NCBI GenBank assembly: GCA_918797485.1
Contig: CAKKNE010000006.1
Location: forward strand, 1,116,001 to 1,180,000
DNA from: Pelagomonas calceolata
Lineage: Eukaryota; Sar; Pelagophyceae; Pelagomonadales; Pelagomonadaceae
Length of the DNA stretch: 64,000 nt
Direction of reading: 5' to 3'
The notes under the pieces were generated by a model, which searched no databases, was not told the origin of the DNA, and saw only the letters and a program-made list of their open reading frames with translations. Below are positions 1 through 9,287 of the stretch, in pieces (position 1 is the first letter of the stretch; each line of letters begins with the position of its first letter). Both the position numbers and the translations under genes were made by a program.

Positions 1-20
1 GTAAATAAACAGACGTCAAG

Positions 21-3000
21 ATGCCCGAGTTACCTGAAGGGACGATTAATGCGTTTATACAGAACAAGAACCTGGCCAAGTATGGCCTGCTCAAGGACAA
101 CGAGGGCGGGTTTCTTGCGGAGAATTTCGTCGACTATCAGCTCATCGATAGGTGCGATCTCGGCGTCCTGCGGTGCTGCGGCGCCTTCACGCCATCGACG
201 CGACTCGTGTCCATCTCACGATGCCGGGGGTGGTCTCTGGTCCAAATTTGGGCCGATTCGGACCGCGTCCATCATTCCTGGAGACGACGCGCGTCGACCG
301 CCGCACGCCGCCGCGCGACCGCGACGCTCCGCGCAGGCACGAAACCCTCGAGGAAATAGTAGCGGTGGGATGGATGAGCGACTTCCACCCCTTCAACAAG
401 GACCTCGTGGCGGACCCCTCGCCGAAGATTTTAGTTATTGTCGACCGAGAACAAACCTACGGCGACTTCTGGCGCGTTTGCTTGACCGCCGAGGCCCAAG
501 AACGGGAGATGAAGGCCATTAATGCTGAGCAAGAAGAGGCGCGACTTCTGGCCGAGGCCATCGAGGCGGAGCGGCTGCGCGTCGAGGAGGAAGCTAGAAA
601 GGCAGCGACGGCCGTGTACGACGACTCGCCTATTGTAGCGAAGGCCTACGCGTCGGAGACGAGGGATGAGACGTTCGAGGACGTCGCGGCGTTGGACGTC
701 GTGCCCGAACGGCCGCTGATGCAGTTCCAGCTGTCGCGACCTGTGTGGAAATCAAAATTTTACGGCGCGTTCGTGCTGAATCGTCGCGTCAACCTCCACG
801 CCATCGACGCGATGCCGGCTCGATGGCGTGGCGATGCCGGTTCCTCGCCGCTCGAGCGAGCCAGGATATCGGCCGACGCACTGGTTGATTTCAACACAGG
901 TCGCGACCGGCCGACTCGATCGGCGAGCCTCGCGTGTTTGCCGACCTCTCGGCGGACAACGAGATGTTCACGGAATCGCGCTCGACGAAAAATCCTGATT
1001 TCGCCCTGGAACGACGGGAAATGTCCGTCTCCGTCCAGGCCTGCAAGGTCAAGAAAGATACGGGTTCGCAGACCTGGACGCGGCCCATCCAGGCCAGTAC
1101 GCAGTACCACCCTGTTGGAGACGCCTACCAGCTCCCACCACCTCCCCCAGAGTCGAAAAGAGAACGCCAGGCGTCCCGACAGAAGCTCGTGAACGGTAAA
1201 AAGGGCCAGGTCGAGGAGGACACTAGTCTGATGACCGAGGACCAGCTCAACGAAAGAAAGAAGGCTGCGGAGCGAGACAGGAGCTACGCGCACGTCGCCC
1301 GGTTCCTCGCCAAGACCTTTGGGCTGATGGAGAACGCGCTGGAACAGAACGAGACGGTCGACGTGTTCGGGGATCTTTTTAAGGGTGCTGACTCAGCGTC
1401 CGTTTTTGATGAATGAACTTCAAGGTCGCGTCGATGGCGTCGGCGCGACGCCACGCCACCGCGGCGCCGTCGACGGGGCCGTGTGAGAGTCCACGGGTCT
1501 CGTGAGCGTCGCGTCGCGACCGCGGCCCCGCGCAGGTACTGGGGCCGGCGCCGAAGACCTGGAAGCGTCCAAAGGTGCGCTCGGTGAATTGAAAGAATTA
1601 CGGACCTTCGCCGACATCAACAGGACGAAAGGAAAACACTTACACAGCTTGCAGTGGCACCCCGCTCGCAAGGGCGTCGTCGCCGTCGGCCCGCGCTCCA
1701 ACTTAACCTTCGAGGACCGTTTACCGTCGAGTGGCTTTTCGTCGTCGTCGCACGTCCTGTACTGGGACTTTGCTGATTTAATAACGCCGTTACTCGTGTT
1801 GGAGGCGCCTTATAGCGTGGAAGCCTTTGCGATTAACACAGAGCGGCCCCACCTCGTCTGTGGCGGCCTCGAGAACGGCCAGGTGCTCGTCTGGGACACG
1901 TCGGCATCCACACAAGCTATCGACGCGAAGCGACAGCGAGAGAAGCGGCGACTCGCGGGAGAAAGCACGAAGGACGACGAGGAAGCGGCTCTCTTTGATG
2001 ACGAGGTCCGACCTCCCCTCGAGGCGCTTGCGATGGCGTCGCTGGGCGACCACAAAGTGGAACACTGCCACCGGCGGTCCGTGACGCAAGTCGTGTGGCT
2101 GCCGAAGAACGCACAGATCGACTACAAAGGTAGACTGCTGGAAGAAGAGTACCAGGGCGAACACAGCAACCAGTTCGTGTCCATTTCTCTGGACGGCCAG
2201 CTGCTCTTTTGGGACCTGCGCTTCGAGGACATCGCGCGCGGCAAGCACCCGAAAGTAGGCCGACGCATGCGCGGCAGCACGGACGTCGGCGCCGACGGCA
2301 AGCTCAAGGCCGTGCCCTGGCAGCCGCTCTGGAAATGTCATCTGGCCCATCCTGCTGGTGTTGGTGAGTTAGGGCTCTGTCACATGGTCAATGCCTTTGT
2401 TGGGGTCGGTGACGACCCCATCCCCTCGACAGAGGAGGACGTACCTGATGTGGTACCAGATCACCGCTGCAGGTTTATTGCTTGCAGTGAAGATGGCGAA
2501 CTCCTCAGTGGAGACTGGGCCGCTGTTTCCGAGGACGACTCGGAACCCGCTTATGTCACCTGGGCGGCGAAGGACCACCCGCGACCCGCCCTCGCGCTAC
2601 AGCAGTGTGCGTTGCTCAGGGATCACTTACTGACTTGTGCGGAACGCCATTTCCACGTCTGGCTCTTCGGGCAAAAGCAACCGGCCTTCAAGTCTCCCCG
2701 AACAGCCAAGTTATCTTGTGTGGCTTGGTCGCCGACGAGGGCGGGGGTTGTGTTCTGTGGTCGAGCTGATGGTGGCCTAGACGTCTGGGATCTGTGTGAT
2801 GATCCGGAGCGACCTATTGGCTCGTTCCGAGTCGCGTCGTCGGCCATCACGTCGATGTCGTTTCAATCAGATCTACTACCAGGAGAATATGATCAATTAC
2901 TGGCGTTAGGAGATGAGCAGGGCAACCTCCACGTCTTCGACGTTCCCCTACCTTTAAGAAAGCCGAAAGCTTCGGACATCGATACGTTCAAGGCCTTCAT

Positions 3001-3298
3001 CCAGGCCGAGATCGACTGGGAGGTCAAGTCGCAGGAGCGCATGGCGGCGCAGAAGGAGGCGGCGGAAAACGCGAAGGCCGCGGCGCCGGCCGAGGGGGAC
3101 GCCGAGGAGGAGCCCGCGGCAGAAGAGGAGGCCCCGAAGGACGGCGAGTTCGACTTCTCGGAGGCCGAGCTCGAGGCGGACAACGCGGCCTACGCGAAGC
3201 TGCAGCGGAAGCTCGCCCAGGAGATGGACATCCGCTTGCTCGAGTCCGGGTTGAGGGACTGGTCCTACGAGCCGCAGCCCGAGCAGCCGGCGCAGTGA
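21..3298 (+). CDS. DNAI3: Axonemal dynein intermediate chain, DNAI3/WDR63 (IC140) type
   Basis: Four exons fit in phase: 21-151, 337-732, 900-1384 and 1536-3298, giving about 924 residues, close to the roughly 890 of human WDR63. The N-terminal half is charged coiled coil. From about residue 345 comes the diagnostic block LKELRTF..(N)..TKGK followed by WD-type repeats (LHSLQWHP, VLYWDFAD, GGLENGQVLVWD, LDGQLLFWDLRF, GGLDVWDL). An acidic Ala/Glu-rich segment with coiled coil ends the protein. In the family this subunit anchors inner-arm dynein (I1/f) in cilia. The first exon may not be the true first one, because only 20 bases precede it. The second intron is a fresh introner with a perfect 8-bp duplication; the other two are decayed ones. 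The stop gene-proximal end converges on the ankyrin gene 33 bp away. Family assignment is firm; the exact 5' end is not. Confidence 0.88.
152..336 (+). mobile_element. Decayed introner-type intron (family B) in DNAI3
   Basis: The intron reads GTGCGATC then TCGGCGTCC at its left end and CGCGCAG at its right. It contains the family core CACGCCATCGACGCG and a GGGTGGTCTC box. Splicing joins phase 2 to phase 2. The 8-bp flanks (GTGCGATC and GCACGAAA) agree at only 4 of 8 positions, so the copy is old. Confidence 0.65.
741..899 (+). mobile_element. Introner, family A, perfect target duplication
   Basis: The element starts CTGTGTGGAAATCAA and ends TTGATTTCAACACAG, which are inverted repeats with one mismatch. 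It is flanked by identical 8-bp copies GTCGCGAC at 733-740 and 900-907. The intron is 733-899: the donor GT is the first two bases of the left duplication and the acceptor AG is the last two bases of the element. Removing it restores the reading frame exactly. An internal hairpin CACGCCATCGA / TCGATGGCGTG is visible. Confidence 0.9.
1385..1535 (+). mobile_element. Decayed introner-type intron (family B) in DNAI3
   Basis: The left end is GTGCTGAC followed by TCAGCGTCC; the right end is CGCGCAG, next to GTACTGGG. The 8-bp flanks match at 5 of 8 positions. Phase 1 joins phase 1 and removes the in-frame TGA at 1414-1416. Confidence 0.65.
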
Positions 3299-3331
3299 GT
3301 AAGGTTTTTGCTCAAGTACTCTACTCAAGTA

Positions 3332-4336
3332 CTAGTCATACACTCTTACAACACGCGAGGCGCCGGCCAGCGTCGTTTCGATCTCCTCGACGTCGTCGGG
3401 GTCGCGCCAGAACGACAGGATGTTCCACACCACCCCGTTGTCGCCGAGGCGCGCGACGAACGCGACGGCCGCCTTCCAGTCGGCCCCTCGCATGCGACGC
3501 TTCTGATACGGAGTGATGTAGCCCCGCATCGCGAGACTCCGTAGCGCCAGTATCTCGCGGTGCGGGCCCCGTCTCCGGCAGTACTTTTTCCAGGATCCCG
3601 CCGCGCTCACATCCTTGATCAACGTCTTAAGAGCCGCGAAGTGCCAGTTTCCCTTAATCAAGTTCTTATACTGTTCTTCCGCTGTCACCAACTCCTCAGC
3701 CGAATTATCGCCTGCGCAGTTGTCCAGGGACGCCCCAGCGCGAAGCAAAATGCAGACCATGGCGAGCTTGCCGCTGTGACCACGATCACACAAGAAGCTG
3801 TCAATTGCTGCTCCAAGCGGACTCCTTATTACCTGGGTAAGCGCTCCAAAGCGGTCCGGGAATTCCCCGCCAGCTACTCTCCGGTTTACCTGGCTACCGG
3901 CGCCGATCAATAGGACCACAAATTTGTTTGCAAATGTCCCCTTGCCGCCGCAGGCCAGATGCAACGGGCAAAGGCCCTCGTTTTCTTCCCCTACGGCAAT
4001 GCGGTTAACGTCCGCTCCACGACTGATGAGGTACTTGACCAGGTCAAGTCGATTGGCGTCGTAATTTCCGTCCCTTGCTAGGCATACGTGAAGCAGAGAC
4101 GTTCCATCGGTGTCAACGTCGTTCACAGACTGCGGGTGTTCGTCGAGCCACGCCGCCACCTCGTCCTTGTCCGCGTACCTGGCCGCTTCGGCTACGTCGT
4201 CGGGGATCATCCTAGCAATGCGCGCGCTTGCGGGCGGTAGTCCTTTGCGGGCAGTAGTCCTGCGTCGAAGTAGTGGCCTACTGGCTGCCGTAGCCCGCAC
4301 TAACGTATCGATGCGCTTGAATGTGGCAAAAACCAA
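3332..4336 (-). CDS. Ankyrin-repeat protein
   Basis: This is a 334-residue single-exon protein. Repeats with the ankyrin pattern run from about residue 55 to 230 (DGTSLLHVCLA, LVKYLISRGADVN, CPLHLACGG, FVVLLIGAGSQVN, MVCILLRAGASLDN). The C-terminal third is basic and ends in a WNILSFWR segment. A second Met at 4210 (MIPDD) may be the real start, since the first 42 residues are basic, Ser/Thr/Arg-rich and could be either leader peptide or 5' UTR. With the 4210 start the palindromic promoter motif lies 143 bp upstream, like its spacing at other genes. The partner of the repeats cannot be told from sequence. Confidence 0.75.
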   Translation of the reverse strand: MVFATFKRIDTLVRATAASRPLLRRRTTARKGLPPASARIARMIPDDVAEAARYADKDEVAAWLDEHPQSVNDVDTDGTSLLHVCLARDGNYDANRLDLVKYLISRGADVNRIAVGEENEGLCPLHLACGGKGTFANKFVVLLIGAGSQVNRRVAGGEFPDRFGALTQVIRSPLGAAIDSFLCDRGHSGKLAMVCILLRAGASLDNCAGDNSAEELVTAEEQYKNLIKGNWHFAALKTLIKDVSAAGSWKKYCRRRGPHREILALRSLAMRGYITPYQKRRMRGADWKAAVAFVARLGDNGVVWNILSFWRDPDDVEEIETTLAGASRVVRVYD

Positions 4337-4353
4337 CAGGCGCCGAACCCGCA

Positions 4354-4375
4354 GCTAGCGGCAGTAAGACACTAG
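4354..4375 (-). promoter_or_regulatory. Palindromic promoter-associated motif, copy 1
   Basis: On the minus strand it reads GCTAGTGTCTTAC TGC CGCTAG. It lies between the divergent ankyrin gene (18 or 143 bp away, depending on start) and the Cwc2-WW gene (162 bp away). Confidence 0.6.
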
Positions 4376-4536
4376 CAAAAGTGCTGGGCTGGGCGCCGGC
4401 ACAGCGGTCTCTGGCGTCACAGTCGCTGCACATTGTGCTCTCATAACGCAGCGACAGCAGTCGCAACGCCCAGAGCATCGGTGCTGCGGCCGCGCGACGC
4501 CAGCACCCCATTTGGCAAAACACTGCCACAGCACAA

Positions 4537-5715
4537 ATGAACCGCCCCAAGTCCTACGCGAGATTACAGAAGGAGGCCGAGGAGGGGAACGAACGCCTGC
4601 CCGAGAATCATGGGTATGGCGGTTCAAAAGTGTCGGCGCGACCCGCGAAGCGCGCACGCGTCCAGGTGGAAGAGCACGAGGACATTGCACTAAGAAAGGA
4701 GGACGAGAAGTCGCTGCACGCCATGGGTTTGGATGCCAACAAACTCCGAGAAATAAGAAGCCAGTACGGCTCCGAAGAGCGCGGCGGCGCCGAGCGCATC
4801 GCGGACGCCCGACCCGCGCATAGAAAGCGGTCCTCTACAAGATGCCGACCCCTCCAGGACTGCGGCGCCACCCAAGGGAGTGATGAGGGCGCCAAGCTCT
4901 TCTGCCTCGACTTCGCGCGGGGGCGGTGCCCCGACGGCCCTCAGTGTACTCATAGACATGAGATCCCGAGGCCGCGCGACGACGAGGATCTCGAGATCCT
5001 GAACGAGGACTACGACATCTTCGGGAGGAAACGGAGTCTGTTGACGAGCCACTGGGAGCGGCACCACGGCAAAAAGGAGGAAGGGGCCAACTCGTTGCGG
5101 TTGACGGCGCTGTTCGTGACTGGGTTAAGGGCACCGGCTCGACAAAGGACGGAGCTCTGTGGAGGAAGAAAAGGTAGTGGAGCGAAGTCGATCGCGGGCG
5201 ATCTTGACAGTGCGGTACGAAAAGCGTTCGGGGCCTTCGGGGAAGTGGTCGAGACGCGCGTCGTGTTGGATAGTGTGCGGGGCCACAAGTGCACCGTCGC
5301 TTATAGCTCTAGGTCGGCGGCGGAATTCGCCAAGGAGGCCATGACCGGCCAGTCGCTGCGGCCGGACGGCGGCGAGCTCGTGCAGGTCCGCTGGGCGAAG
5401 GAGCAGGCGTCGACGTCCGAGACGGGGAAATTTAGTTTTGTGGACGTCCACGCGGGAAGGGCTCAACCGACGCCGCCCGCGGAATCGCTGCCCGAGGGCT
5501 GGTGCAGCACGTACGACGCGGCGTCGCGTCGTACGTACTACCACGACGAGGACGGGTCCCACGTGACGTGGGCGCGGCCGACGGAGCGGGCGCCCTCCGT
5601 TGCCCACCTTCCGCCGCTGCCGCCGGGCTGGCGGCGGCACTTCGACGCGGCGCGCGGCTGCGTCTACTACCACAACGCGGCGTCCGACGCGACGACGTGG
5701 GATCGGCCCTCTTAA
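4537..5715 (+). CDS. CWC2: Cwc2/RBM22-like splicing factor with two C-terminal WW domains
   Basis: The 392-residue protein has a CCCH zinc finger ([16 protein letters not shown], then H) near residues 124-141, then the Cwc2 signature DYDIFGR, an RRM (RNP2-like [10 protein letters not shown]1-like KCTVAYSS) at about 185-285 ending FAKEAM..Q.L, and V.VRWAKE. These are the torus/zinc finger and RRM of Cwc2, which contacts U6 snRNA and the catalytic core of the spliceosome. Two WW domains follow ([23 protein letters not shown] near 318-347 and [21 protein letters not shown] near 361-392), which the family normally lacks. The expected KWYNKW torus motif is not seen at the N-terminus. WW pairs of the Prp40 type bind proline-rich splicing factors, so a bridging role is inferred. 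Confidence 0.82.
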   Translation: MNRPKSYARLQKEAEEGNERLPENHGYGGSKVSARPAKRARVQVEEHEDIALRKEDEKSLHAMGLDANKLREIRSQYGSEERGGAERIADARPAHRKRSSTRCRPLQDCGATQGSDEGAKLFCLDFARGRCPDGPQCTHRHEIPRPRDDEDLEILNEDYDIFGRKRSLLTSHWERHHGKKEEGANSLRLTALFVTGLRAPARQRTELCGGRKGSGAKSIAGDLDSAVRKAFGAFGEVVETRVVLDSVRGHKCTVAYSSRSAAEFAKEAMTGQSLRPDGGELVQVRWAKEQASTSETGKFSFVDVHAGRAQPTPPAESLPEGWCSTYDAASRRTYYHDEDGSHVTWARPTERAPSVAHLPPLPPGWRRHFDAARGCVYYHNAASDATTWDRPS

Positions 5716-5942
5716 CTATCTGTTGTTTGACGTCCGCGCGCTACCCAGTTGGTCCCGGAGCCGAGGACCCATCCCGATGCGTCCGAACCGTCCGGGGCGC
5801 CCGTGCGGAAACGCACGGTTCGGGCTGGATCCGAGCCGCTCTCCCGGCCTTCCGGCGCCGCCCACGCCGCCGCCGCGCACCCGACGCGCCGAAGGAGGCT
5901 GCCGCCGCGACCCCCGCGACCGCGCCCCCGCACTATCCAGAG

Positions 5943-6818
5943 ATGCAGTGTTTTGGTGTGGACCTCTACAAGGACGAGACGCGCGGCGGCACCTACTCGA
6001 TAGCGGACCAAGTAGCTCGGTTCTCCAAAGCTATAAGCGATGGCAACGAGCGCTACCTCGATGTGGCGTCGGTCTACGACGGGAGTTACTTAAAAGACAA
6101 GACCGTATTGGTAACAGGAGGTAATAGAGGTTTGGGCCTCGCCCTGTGCAAGCGCTGTGTGGCGGACGGAGCTACTGTTTTGGTCTTCGGTAGAAAACAA
6201 TCTGACGAGTTGAAAGAGCTAGGCTGCGTCCAGATGACAGGCGTCGACGTGACGAACACGAGTGCCGTAAAAAACGCGTGTCGAAAAGTCGTCGAGCAGG
6301 GCTACCAGCTCGATATCGTCATAAACAACGCGGGCTACTTCTACGGGCCGCGCGAGGCCGTGACGCCGACGGACACGATGCATTATGATGAGCAATTAAA
6401 ACAAATTGACGTCTGCGCCGTCGGGCCGTTGCGCGTCTCGGCCTGCTTGCGCCAGGCTCATGCGTTGAAGAAGGACGCCCAGATTATCATAATTACGTCG
6501 CAGGCCGGGTCCGTGCAGTGGCGCTTCACGCAAAATAGGAACGTGGGCGGCGATTACGGGCACCACATGTCGCGGGCGGCGTGCAACATGGGCGCCGTGC
6601 TGCTGGGGGAGGAGTTGAGGGCCGATGGTATGAGCGTGGTGTTGTTACACCCCGGGTTTTGTCGCACGGAAATGACGCGGAAGTACGAGTCGATCTGGGA
6701 CGCCGAGGGGGCGGTTGATGCTGATGTAGGTGCTATGCGCGTGCTGTTTGAAGTGGGGAGAAAGCACGAGTCCGGTTCCTACATAAACTGCGAGGACGGG
6801 CTCCGGATCCCCTGGTAG
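5943..6818 (+). CDS. Short-chain dehydrogenase/reductase with atypical active site
   Basis: From the chosen Met (MQCFGVDLY) the protein has 291 residues. It shows the SDR Rossmann motif TGGNRGLG near residue 59, the NNAG motif, the catalytic-Ser strand (IIITSQAG) and the LHPGF..TEMT region. Where the family has Tyr-x-x-x-Lys before the AALN helix, this protein has His-His-Met-Ser-Arg (HxxxR), with a Tyr two residues earlier. It may use a shifted Tyr or be inactive as a dehydrogenase. The open frame extends upstream to 5502, but that part overlaps the WW-domain gene and looks non-coding. Substrate unknown. Confidence 0.75.
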   Translation: MQCFGVDLYKDETRGGTYSIADQVARFSKAISDGNERYLDVASVYDGSYLKDKTVLVTGGNRGLGLALCKRCVADGATVLVFGRKQSDELKELGCVQMTGVDVTNTSAVKNACRKVVEQGYQLDIVINNAGYFYGPREAVTPTDTMHYDEQLKQIDVCAVGPLRVSACLRQAHALKKDAQIIIITSQAGSVQWRFTQNRNVGGDYGHHMSRAACNMGAVLLGEELRADGMSVVLLHPGFCRTEMTRKYESIWDAEGAVDADVGAMRVLFEVGRKHESGSYINCEDGLRIPW

Positions 6819-6826
6819 AGAGTAAC

Positions 6827-8203
6827 TTACATTAAGGCCAGGACCCCGAGCGCGCCGAGCCCGACGCCCACTCGTACTGGAGAGGGGTCCAGCAGCACGA
6901 CCAAAGCACAAACCAGGCCGCAGACCTCGCGGTGCGCCCGGATCGCCTCCAGGACCGTCCTTCGGGGGACGCGCGCCGCCGCGACGTCGACGTCGCTAGC
7001 CCCTAACTCCCGGCACTTCGATTCGAGGGCCATACAGGCGCGGCGGTCCGCCTCTGACGCCTTCCGCGCGTCGTCGGCGTCCGCTCTGCTGGACGCGGCG
7101 TCGGCCTCGGCATCTTTTCGCGCCGCGACGGCCCGATCGAGATCCAGCCGCGCCCGCCGCAGACTCTCCGCGGCGTCGCGCGCCGCGGCGCGGTCCTTCG
7201 TCGCGGAGGCGCGCAGCTGGACCATCTCCGCTTTCAAAGCAGCAATCGTCGCGTCGGATTCGGACGCGCGCGCCTCGGCGGCCCGCAGCGCCCGCAGCGC
7301 CTGGTCGAGCTGCCCCTCGAGCTTCTCCCGCGTCTCCGTGGAGGACGACGACGACGCCTCGCCGCAGGCGTGCGCCTCGCGCAGCCGGTCGCGCTCGATG
7401 CGCAACGTCTCGACGAGGGCGTTCGCCTCGGATAGCGCGCGCTCGGCGTCGAGCGTCCGTTGGCGCTCCCGTTCCGACGCGTCGAGGCGGTCCTTGGCCG
7501 CCAAGGCAGCGGCATCTAAAGCGGCCAGGAGGCGCGTCTCCGTGCCCTCGAGGGCGGCGACGCGCGCGTTCGTCGCCGTCGTCGACGAGGCGGCGGACGA
7601 GGGCGCCGCGCTCTGGCGGCTTCGCGGCGCGCTCGGCGTCGCCGCCTCCCGCGGCCGGGGCGTGAACCGCGCGCGCGGCGCGGGGGCGTCGTCGTCCTTG
7701 CCGTCGTCGTCGCGCAACAGCGGCGACTTCGCCACGGACGGCGGCCTCGCGGCGGCGGCCGCGTCGTCTCCTCTCAAAATCGCCGCGGCCCGCGCCGCGC
7801 GCCGCTCCTCGTCGCGCTTGCGTCTTTCGGTTAACGTGCCGGGCGCGAGGGCCGGGCTCGCCGGCCGCCGCCGCTCCGGCGACCCGTTCGCCGCCGCGAG
7901 CGGGCTCCGCCGCAGCGCGGGCGTCGCCGGCGGGCCGTCGCTGTCGTCCTCGTCCGTGTCGGCCTTGCTGAAGCGGCCCGCGAGGCCCTGGGCGCGGCGC
8001 GCGGCGGCCGCGACCTTGGTCGGCGAGGGGCTCCGCGGCTTCGGACTCCCCGGCGGCCGCGCCCGTTCCCTCGCCAGGCGCTTGGCGCGGTTCCAGGCCT
8101 CGCCGGGCCGCGTCGCCGGCGGGCCCGTCGTCCGTCTTGCGAGGACCGCGCGTGCGCCGGCGCCTGGGGATCTCCTTGCGCGGCTCGGCGTGAGGGCCGG
8201 CAT
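6827..8203 (-). CDS. Coiled-coil protein with C-terminal membrane anchor (golgin-like layout)
   Basis: This is a 458-residue protein. Residues 1-200 are Arg/Pro/Ser/Ala-rich and look disordered, 210-405 form a long Ala/Glu/Arg coiled coil, and the last 30 residues are hydrophobic (VCGLVCALVVLLDPSP..VGVGLGALGVLAL), with almost nothing after them. This is the layout of tail-anchored tethers such as golgins or giantin-like proteins, but I see no family-specific motif. The stop lies 8 bp from the stop of the convergent SDR gene. Confidence 0.6.
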   Translation of the reverse strand: MPALTPSRARRSPGAGARAVLARRTTGPPATRPGEAWNRAKRLARERARPPGSPKPRSPSPTKVAAAARRAQGLAGRFSKADTDEDDSDGPPATPALRRSPLAAANGSPERRRPASPALAPGTLTERRKRDEERRAARAAAILRGDDAAAAARPPSVAKSPLLRDDDGKDDDAPAPRARFTPRPREAATPSAPRSRQSAAPSSAASSTTATNARVAALEGTETRLLAALDAAALAAKDRLDASERERQRTLDAERALSEANALVETLRIERDRLREAHACGEASSSSSTETREKLEGQLDQALRALRAAEARASESDATIAALKAEMVQLRASATKDRAAARDAAESLRRARLDLDRAVAARKDAEADAASSRADADDARKASEADRRACMALESKCRELGASDVDVAAARVPRRTVLEAIRAHREVCGLVCALVVLLDPSPVRVGVGLGALGVLALM

Positions 8204-8607
8204 TTTTTGTTGTTCGCGTACCGTCAGTGATGCGTGGCCCCGCTGCCGAGCCGTACGCGTGCGTGTGGCGGTCGCTGGCGCGGCGCTGGCGTCTCTTGCG
8301 TCGCGCTGGTGCTTTTAGCAATAGCACCGGTTTGCAACGTGCGCCTATAACTCTGCGCAGAGCTAGCCAAATCGCACAGTTCTTGGCTCCCGGATCTATG
8401 CTCGTCTATTAATTTGCCGGGCCGGCTCTGTTTGTCCGGTGAGTACGCGCGCGTTTCACCGCCCTGGGCGCAGGGCAATGCCAATGCGCAGCTTAGCTTC
8501 GCGCGGGCGCCGCTGAGCGCGGAGGGATCGACGCCCCACACAGTCGTCAGCGGAGAAAGGTAGATGGACAATATTAGACGGGGGGATTCATACGAGGACG
8601 ACGCTCC
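8204..8607. other. Intergenic, no gene seen
   Basis: This 5' region of the coiled-coil gene and 3' region of the small membrane-protein gene shows no conserved motif, tRNA or good coding frame. Confidence 0.5.
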
Positions 8608-9093
8608 CTACGTCCAATCTCTAATGACCTGCGACCGCGCCGTCTTGGTGATGCGCACGTCCGGCGAGCAGAAGAGGCAGAAGGTGCAGTAGCTGAAGCA
8701 GCCGATGACCGCGGCTGTGTGGTAGAAATTGTTGCGCGGCCGGCCCGGTGCAGCGGCTCTCGTAAAACGCGCGCGCGAAGAGGCCCTTTTGGCCTTTGGG
8801 CGCGGCCACGCTCGTGCTCTCCCACGACACGACGGCGCCCCGGTCGCACGGGCCGCGGTAAAGGGACGTGCTTTTTTGGTCGTGGTTGTTCATTAAGGAC
8901 GCTGATACGAACTGCTGATGATCACGACGATGGGGTAGGTCGCCGGATCAGACAACCAGGCCTCTTTGAAGGTCAATTCGGCGGCTGGCTTCTTGGGCCC
9001 CGCCGAAAGGGTCCGCACCGGCGCGCGGAAGCTGTTCAGCCTGAAGGCGTTTAGGGCCGCTCGCCTGAGGACGCCGGCGGCGGCGATAGACAT
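8608..9093 (-). CDS. Small single-span membrane protein, probably mitochondrial, two exons
   Basis: Exon 1 is 9093-8913 and exon 2 is 8714-8608, joined in phase 1, giving 95 residues. The N-terminus is Ala/Arg/Leu-rich without acids (MSIAAAGVLRRAAL..), like a mitochondrial presequence. It is followed by LTFKEAWLSDPATYP, one hydrophobic span across the splice (IVVIIST|AVIGCFSYCTFCLF) and CSPDVRITKTAR..IRDW. The size, single helix and N..PDVR-like tail recall small subunits of respiratory complexes, but I cannot name one. The join is inferred: neither exon alone gives a sensible protein, and the intron ends (GTTCGT and CCACACAG) fit the local style. Confidence 0.55.
8715..8912 (-). mobile_element. 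Probable decayed introner-type intron
   Basis: On the minus strand it starts GTTCGTAT then CAGCGTCC (the family B left end) and finishes AATTTCTACCACACAG, close to the family A terminus. No duplication can be recognised. Confidence 0.45.
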
Positions 9094-9287
9094 CCTTCCT
9101 GCGGGCTCCTGGGCTGGTAGCGGTTAAGTTTGAGGCCTCTGAATGCGCAACGGGCGCGCGGGGGCCGTGTGCAGCCGCTTTTTCAGCAGCTCAAGGAAGG
9201 CCGATTTTTCTAGTGGGGGACGACGCTAGGTACAGACGCCGTACACCCGTCGACGCCGCCGACACCCAGAAATCCGAGAGAGAATAC

